NCBI GenBank assembly: GCA_003218305.1 | Contig: QHMY01000041.1 | Coordinates: forward strand, 1-47,843 | DNA length: 47,843 nucleotides | From: Verrucomicrobiota bacterium | GTDB lineage: Bacteria; Verrucomicrobiota; Verrucomicrobiia; Chthoniobacterales; UBA10450 | Direction: 5' to 3' | Shown: piece by piece, positions 43,935 through 47,843 of the stretch | How positions within the stretch are numbered: the stretch's first letter is position 1 | How the letters are laid out: every line of letters starts with the position of its first letter | The notes under the pieces: generated by a model | What the model was told of the DNA's origin: nothing | Seen by the model: only the letters and a program-made list of their open reading frames with translations | Databases searched by the model: none | Program-made: the position numbers and the translations under genes

Positions 43935-46492
43935 GCCTTGGCGCCAGTGGCGTCAACTATTCCGTCGATCGCGCCGAGGAGCTCTTTCAGCAGCATCGGA
44001 AGGAGATTGTTCGGAACACGGACCGGTTGTTTGGCCGGCTGATGTTCTTCCAATGGATCGCCGCGATCCTCATCGCTCTTTTCGTCGCACCCTCGAGCTG
44101 GGAAGGTCAATCAGGCCGGCTCCACTTGGATGTCTGGGCCGCCCTCATTTTAGGCGGCGCCATCAGCATCGTTCCTATCTGGATGACCTGGGCCTGGCGT
44201 GGCGCAACGATGAACCGTTTCGTCATAGCGGTCGCGCAGATGCTCATGTCGGCGCTGTTAATTGCGCTCACGGGTGGACGGATCGAAACGCATTTTCATG
44301 TTTTCGGATCCCTGGTCATTCTCTCGTTTTATCGTGATTGGCGGGTGCTCATTCCCGCGACCGTCATCGTGGCGCTAGATCACTTCCTGCGCGGAATTTA
44401 CTGGCCCTACTCCGTTTATGGAGTGTTGGCGGCCAGTCCGTTACGCTCACTCGAGCACGCCGGCTGGGTAATTTTCGAAAACGTCTTTCTCGCCATCTCA
44501 TGCCTGCGCAGTATCCGGGAGATGCGGTCAATTGCGAATCGGACCGCGGCTCTTGAGGCGAGCGAGCAGGGGTTCCGCCAAATCTTTGAGGAAGCGCCCA
44601 TCGGAATGGCTGTGGTCGGACTCGATGAAAGCTTTAATCAGGTAAACCGGACGCTCTGTCAGATGGTGGGATATTCGGAAAGCGAGCTGACGCAAAGCAC
44701 CACCATTGACATCACCTTCGAGGACGATATTCCGCAGGGAAAACAAAACGCGGAAGAGCTGCTGACCGGCGGGCCGCGTTCCTCGGTGGAGAGACGATAT
44801 ATCCGGAAGGATGGTGAGGTTCTCTGGATTACGCGCACCGCCTGCCTGATGCGAGACGTCGACGGCCAGCCGCGAAATTTCCTGATCATGGTGGAAGACA
44901 TTTCCGACCGGAAACGAGGTGAAAAGGCCTTATGCGAAAGCAAGCGCGAGCTGGAAGCGGCTCATCACGCGAACCAACTCATCATGGATAATTCCCAGGA
45001 TGTGCTTTGCACGATGGACGAGTGGGATCGCTTCGTCAGTGTCAGTGCCGCATGTGAGCACGTATGGGGCTATACCCCCGCCGAGCTTATTGGACGTCCT
45101 TACACGGACTTCGTTTGTCCTGAAGACCAGGTGATGACCAGGCAGGTTGCGGACGTGTTGCGGATGGACGGCAAGATCACAGACTTCGTTAATCGTTGTG
45201 CGCGGAAGGACGGTACCCTGGTCGATGTGCTTTGGTCGGCCTCCTGGTCGGAGACGGACAAGACCATGTTTTGCGTGGCCCACGATATCACCGATCGGGC
45301 CCGTATCGAGAAGGCTCTCCGGGACGCGAAGGAGGAGGCGGACCGGGCCAACCACGCCAAGAGCGAATTTCTTTCCCGCATGAGCCACGAGTTGCGGACG
45401 CCACTCAACGCCATCCTCGGGTTTGGTCAGCTCCTTGAGCGGCAAAACCCGACGGAAACGCAGCGGTCTCGCATTGGCCATATCATCAGCGCCGGACGTC
45501 ACCTGCTTAATCTAATTAATGAAGTGCTCGACATTAGCCGTGTCGAGACCGGCAATATGCAACTGTCGCTCGAGCCCGTGGGCCTGGCCGATGCTTTAGA
45601 GGAAGCGCTTGGCCTCATGCGGCCGATGGCGGCCGAGCGCAGGATCGAACTTTCGACACCGGACCCTGATCAGGATCAGTATGTGATGGCGGACCGGCAG
45701 CGGTTGAAGCAAGTGCTCCTCAATCTTCTGACGAATGCCGTGAAATACACGCCGCTCGACGGCAAAGTGACCGTTGTGGCCGGCGAGACCGCCAACGGCA
45801 CCATGCGCATCGTCGTTAGCGATACCGGCGTCGGGATTTCGCGCGAGAAACTGGCCCGATTGTTTACCCCTTTCGATCGCCTGGGCGCGGAACAAACCGG
45901 CGTGGAAGGAACGGGGCTTGGGCTCGCGCTTTGTCAGCGCCTTACCCACGCGATGAATGGATCGATCGGTGCCAGCAGTGTTCCCGGAGCCGGCAGCACT
46001 TTCTGGGTGGAGTTGGCGCGCGCTGATTCGCCGCTCAAGTGCTTTGCACCGGCCAGACTCCCGGTTTCCGCGGAGGTGCCCGGATCGGACGAAAAGAAGA
46101 CGACCATTCTCTACGTGGAGGACAACCTGTCGAACCTTACGCTGATCGAACAAGTGTTGGCCGAACAGTCTAACATCAAGCTCATCACGGCGATGCAAGG
46201 GCAGCTGGGAATCGAGCTGGCCCGCCGGCATTCACCTGATTTGATTCTGCTGGATCTGCATCTGCCCGATTTGGCCGGTTGGGAAGTGCTCACGCGTCTG
46301 CAACGCGACGAGGGCACGCGGGAGATTCCGGTGGTGATCATCAGCGCCGACGCCACTTCGCGTCAGCTCAAGCGCCTCATGGCCGCGGGTGCGCGCGCTT
46401 ACCTAACCAAGCCGCTGGATATGTCAGAATTCTTCCGGGTCATAGCAGAAACGTCCATGTCCCGGCTCAGGGAAGATTCAGTCGCAGCTTAA
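43931..46492 (+). CDS. Membrane hybrid histidine kinase: multi-TM sensor, PAS domains, HisKA, HATPase_c, REC
   Basis: 'FLSRMSHELRTPLNAILGFGQLLE' (HisKA), 'VLLNLLTNAVKYTP', 'DTGVGISREKLARLFTPFDRLG', 'GTGLGLALCQRL', REC 'ILYVEDNLSNLTLIEQVL...LILLDLHLPDLAGWEVL'. Start at 43922 or 43931 (ATGA overlap). Confidence 0.93.
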   Translation: MSLGASGVNYSVDRAEELFQQHRKEIVRNTDRLFGRLMFFQWIAAILIALFVAPSSWEGQSGRLHLDVWAALILGGAISIVPIWMTWAWRGATMNRFVIAVAQMLMSALLIALTGGRIETHFHVFGSLVILSFYRDWRVLIPATVIVALDHFLRGIYWPYSVYGVLAASPLRSLEHAGWVIFENVFLAISCLRSIREMRSIANRTAALEASEQGFRQIFEEAPIGMAVVGLDESFNQVNRTLCQMVGYSESELTQSTTIDITFEDDIPQGKQNAEELLTGGPRSSVERRYIRKDGEVLWITRTACLMRDVDGQPRNFLIMVEDISDRKRGEKALCESKRELEAAHHANQLIMDNSQDVLCTMDEWDRFVSVSAACEHVWGYTPAELIGRPYTDFVCPEDQVMTRQVADVLRMDGKITDFVNRCARKDGTLVDVLWSASWSETDKTMFCVAHDITDRARIEKALRDAKEEADRANHAKSEFLSRMSHELRTPLNAILGFGQLLERQNPTETQRSRIGHIISAGRHLLNLINEVLDISRVETGNMQLSLEPVGLADALEEALGLMRPMAAERRIELSTPDPDQDQYVMADRQRLKQVLLNLLTNAVKYTPLDGKVTVVAGETANGTMRIVVSDTGVGISREKLARLFTPFDRLGAEQTGVEGTGLGLALCQRLTHAMNGSIGASSVPGAGSTFWVELARADSPLKCFAPARLPVSAEVPGSDEKKTTILYVEDNLSNLTLIEQVLAEQSNIKLITAMQGQLGIELARRHSPDLILLDLHLPDLAGWEVLTRLQRDEGTREIPVVIISADATSRQLKRLMAAGARAYLTKPLDMSEFFRVIAETSMSRLREDSVAA

Positions 46493-46588
46493 GGGTCAAA
46501 TAAAATGCCAGCCTCACCAATCACTTACACGTCGCGGTCCAGAACCCAGCACAATTGGCAGGGAGCCGTCAGCAGAACGTTCGCGAGG

Positions 46589-47065
46589 ATGAAAATCCTC
46601 ATCATCGACGACGAACCCATGAATGTTGCGCTCCTGGAAGAGATGCTGGCCGAAGCCGGCTACAAACAGCTCAAGTCGATCACCGATTCCCGCCTCGCCC
46701 TCGAGACCTGTTATTCTTTCGCGCCGGACCTGGTTCTGCTCGATCTGATGATGCCGCATGTCGACGGCTTCGCGATTCTCGACGCCCTTCGCTCCGCCGG
46801 GGCTGAGGTCTTCTTGCCGGTTATTGTGCTGACGGCCGATTCGAACGAAGAGACGAAGCGCGCGGCCCTTCGCGCGGGTGCGACCGATTTCCTGCTTAAG
46901 CCGCTTGATTACCTCGAAGTGCGCCTGCGGATTGCAAACCTTCTCGAGATGCGACGTCTCCATCTTCAACTCGATACTCAAAGGGTGGCGTTAGAAGAGG
47001 CCCTGCACGAAAAAAGCCTCGAACTGCGCGAAGCGCATTTGCATTCGCAAACCGCTTTGAGCTAG
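46589..47065 (+). CDS. Response-regulator receiver (REC) protein
   Basis: The ORF is open from 46505; M at 46589; 'ILIIDDEPMNVALLEEML...LVLLDLMMPHVDGFAIL...VIVLTADSNEETKRAALRAGATDFLLKPLD'. Confidence 0.9.
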   Translation: MKILIIDDEPMNVALLEEMLAEAGYKQLKSITDSRLALETCYSFAPDLVLLDLMMPHVDGFAILDALRSAGAEVFLPVIVLTADSNEETKRAALRAGATDFLLKPLDYLEVRLRIANLLEMRRLHLQLDTQRVALEEALHEKSLELREAHLHSQTALS

Positions 47066-47179
47066 CGCGTCGCTTCTTGTTTCAACCAGCGTCGTCCTGA
47101 CCGCTGCCATCTTTGGTTCGGTAGGTCTTTCCTTGGCGATTGCATTTGGTTCGCGGCCAGCGAATCATCAGGAGACCTC

Positions 47180-47843
47180 ATGACGATTGACGCCGACCAG
47201 ACCTACGACGTGGTGATCATCGGCGGGGCGCTTTCCGGAGGCGCCACTGCGGCTTTGCTCCTTCGGCAGAACCCCGGAATCCGCATCCTGATCGTGGAAA
47301 AATCGGCGCAACTGACTCGCCGTGTGGGCGAGGCCACGGTGGAAGTGAGCGCCTATTTCCTGGGACGGGTTTTGGGACTGACGCAGTACCTGAACGAACA
47401 CCATCTCATCAAACAGGGCTTGCGATTCTACTTTGCCAATGGCGACGTGAAAAATCTCGAGGACGCGAGTGAGCTGGGCGGTCGATACCAGGCGCGCCTT
47501 CCCTCCTACCAGCTCGACCGGGCCACGTTCGACGAGGAAGTGCTGCGCCGGGCTTGCGTCGCCGGCGCCGATTTATTGCGCCCGGCGAGCGTGATCGATG
47601 TGCAGCTTTTATCCGGGCAGGACCAGACAGTCGTCCTCAAGAACGGCGAGGGAACAAAAACAGTCCGCGCTCGCTGGGTCGTCGATGCTTCCGGCGTGGG
47701 CGCGGTGCTCGCGCGCAAAGAAGGCTGGTGGAAATCGAATACGGCCCATCCCACCGCCGCCGCGTGGTCTCGCTGGAAGGGCGTGAAGGATTGGGACAGC
47801 TTGGAACTCGCCCAGAAATTCCCCAAATGGGCTTCGTCGGTTT
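47180..47843 (+). CDS. FAD-dependent oxidoreductase, tryptophan-halogenase-like, N-terminal part (runs off window)
   Basis: ATG 47180; open to the window end; 'YDVVIIGGALSGGATAALLLRQ...KSAQLTRRVGEATVEVSAYFLGRVLGL', 'YQLDRATFDEEVLRRA', 'WVVDASGVGAVLARK'. Confidence 0.82.
   Translation, partial: MTIDADQTYDVVIIGGALSGGATAALLLRQNPGIRILIVEKSAQLTRRVGEATVEVSAYFLGRVLGLTQYLNEHHLIKQGLRFYFANGDVKNLEDASELGGRYQARLPSYQLDRATFDEEVLRRACVAGADLLRPASVIDVQLLSGQDQTVVLKNGEGTKTVRARWVVDASGVGAVLARKEGWWKSNTAHPTAAAWSRWKGVKDWDSLELAQKFPKWASSV

Overview
This 47.8-kb window is a gene-dense, GC-rich bacterial chromosome segment. Gene content suggests a soil-type Verrucomicrobiota-like organism, but this is inference and was not tested. 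Recognisable genes include an LptF/LptG permease (partial), a transglutaminase-like protein, rpsN, a CorC/CNNM-type transporter, two large tandemly duplicated secreted repeat proteins, an acyltransferase-3, an M20 peptidase, a GYF_2+PH protein, a TIR-domain membrane protein, an MBOAT plus SGNH-like pair, bactofilin, an MFS transporter, an LpxL-like acyltransferase, two tandem L,D-transpeptidases, ispH, an alpha/beta hydrolase, Ku, a YkgJ-like Cys-cluster protein, an HI0933-like flavoprotein, DoxX, dienelactone hydrolase, an S46 peptidase, an NlpC/P60-like protein, an AI-2E transporter, a RedB-like/hybrid histidine kinase/REC cluster, and a partial halogenase-like flavoprotein. The most interesting signals lie between or beneath the annotated ORFs. 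(1) A family of short inverted-repeat elements with TGTCATCCCGAGCCGCGCAGACGGCGAGGGACC ends occurs at least five times; one copy encloses a frameshifted GIY-YIG nuclease gene. (2) A TIR-TM-ectodomain gene is separated from a divergent GYF_2-PH gene by a 12-unit heptamer tandem repeat. (3) A segmental tandem duplication of giant secreted proteins carries along the 3' tail of a decayed CPXCG zinc-ribbon gene. (4) There are several precisely locatable gene remnants and single-base frameshifts. (5) A nested cruciform repeat shares an 88%-identical inverted 67-bp block about 11.5 kb away. No rRNA, tRNA or CRISPR array was recognised. All homology calls are from reading motifs by eye; no searches were run.
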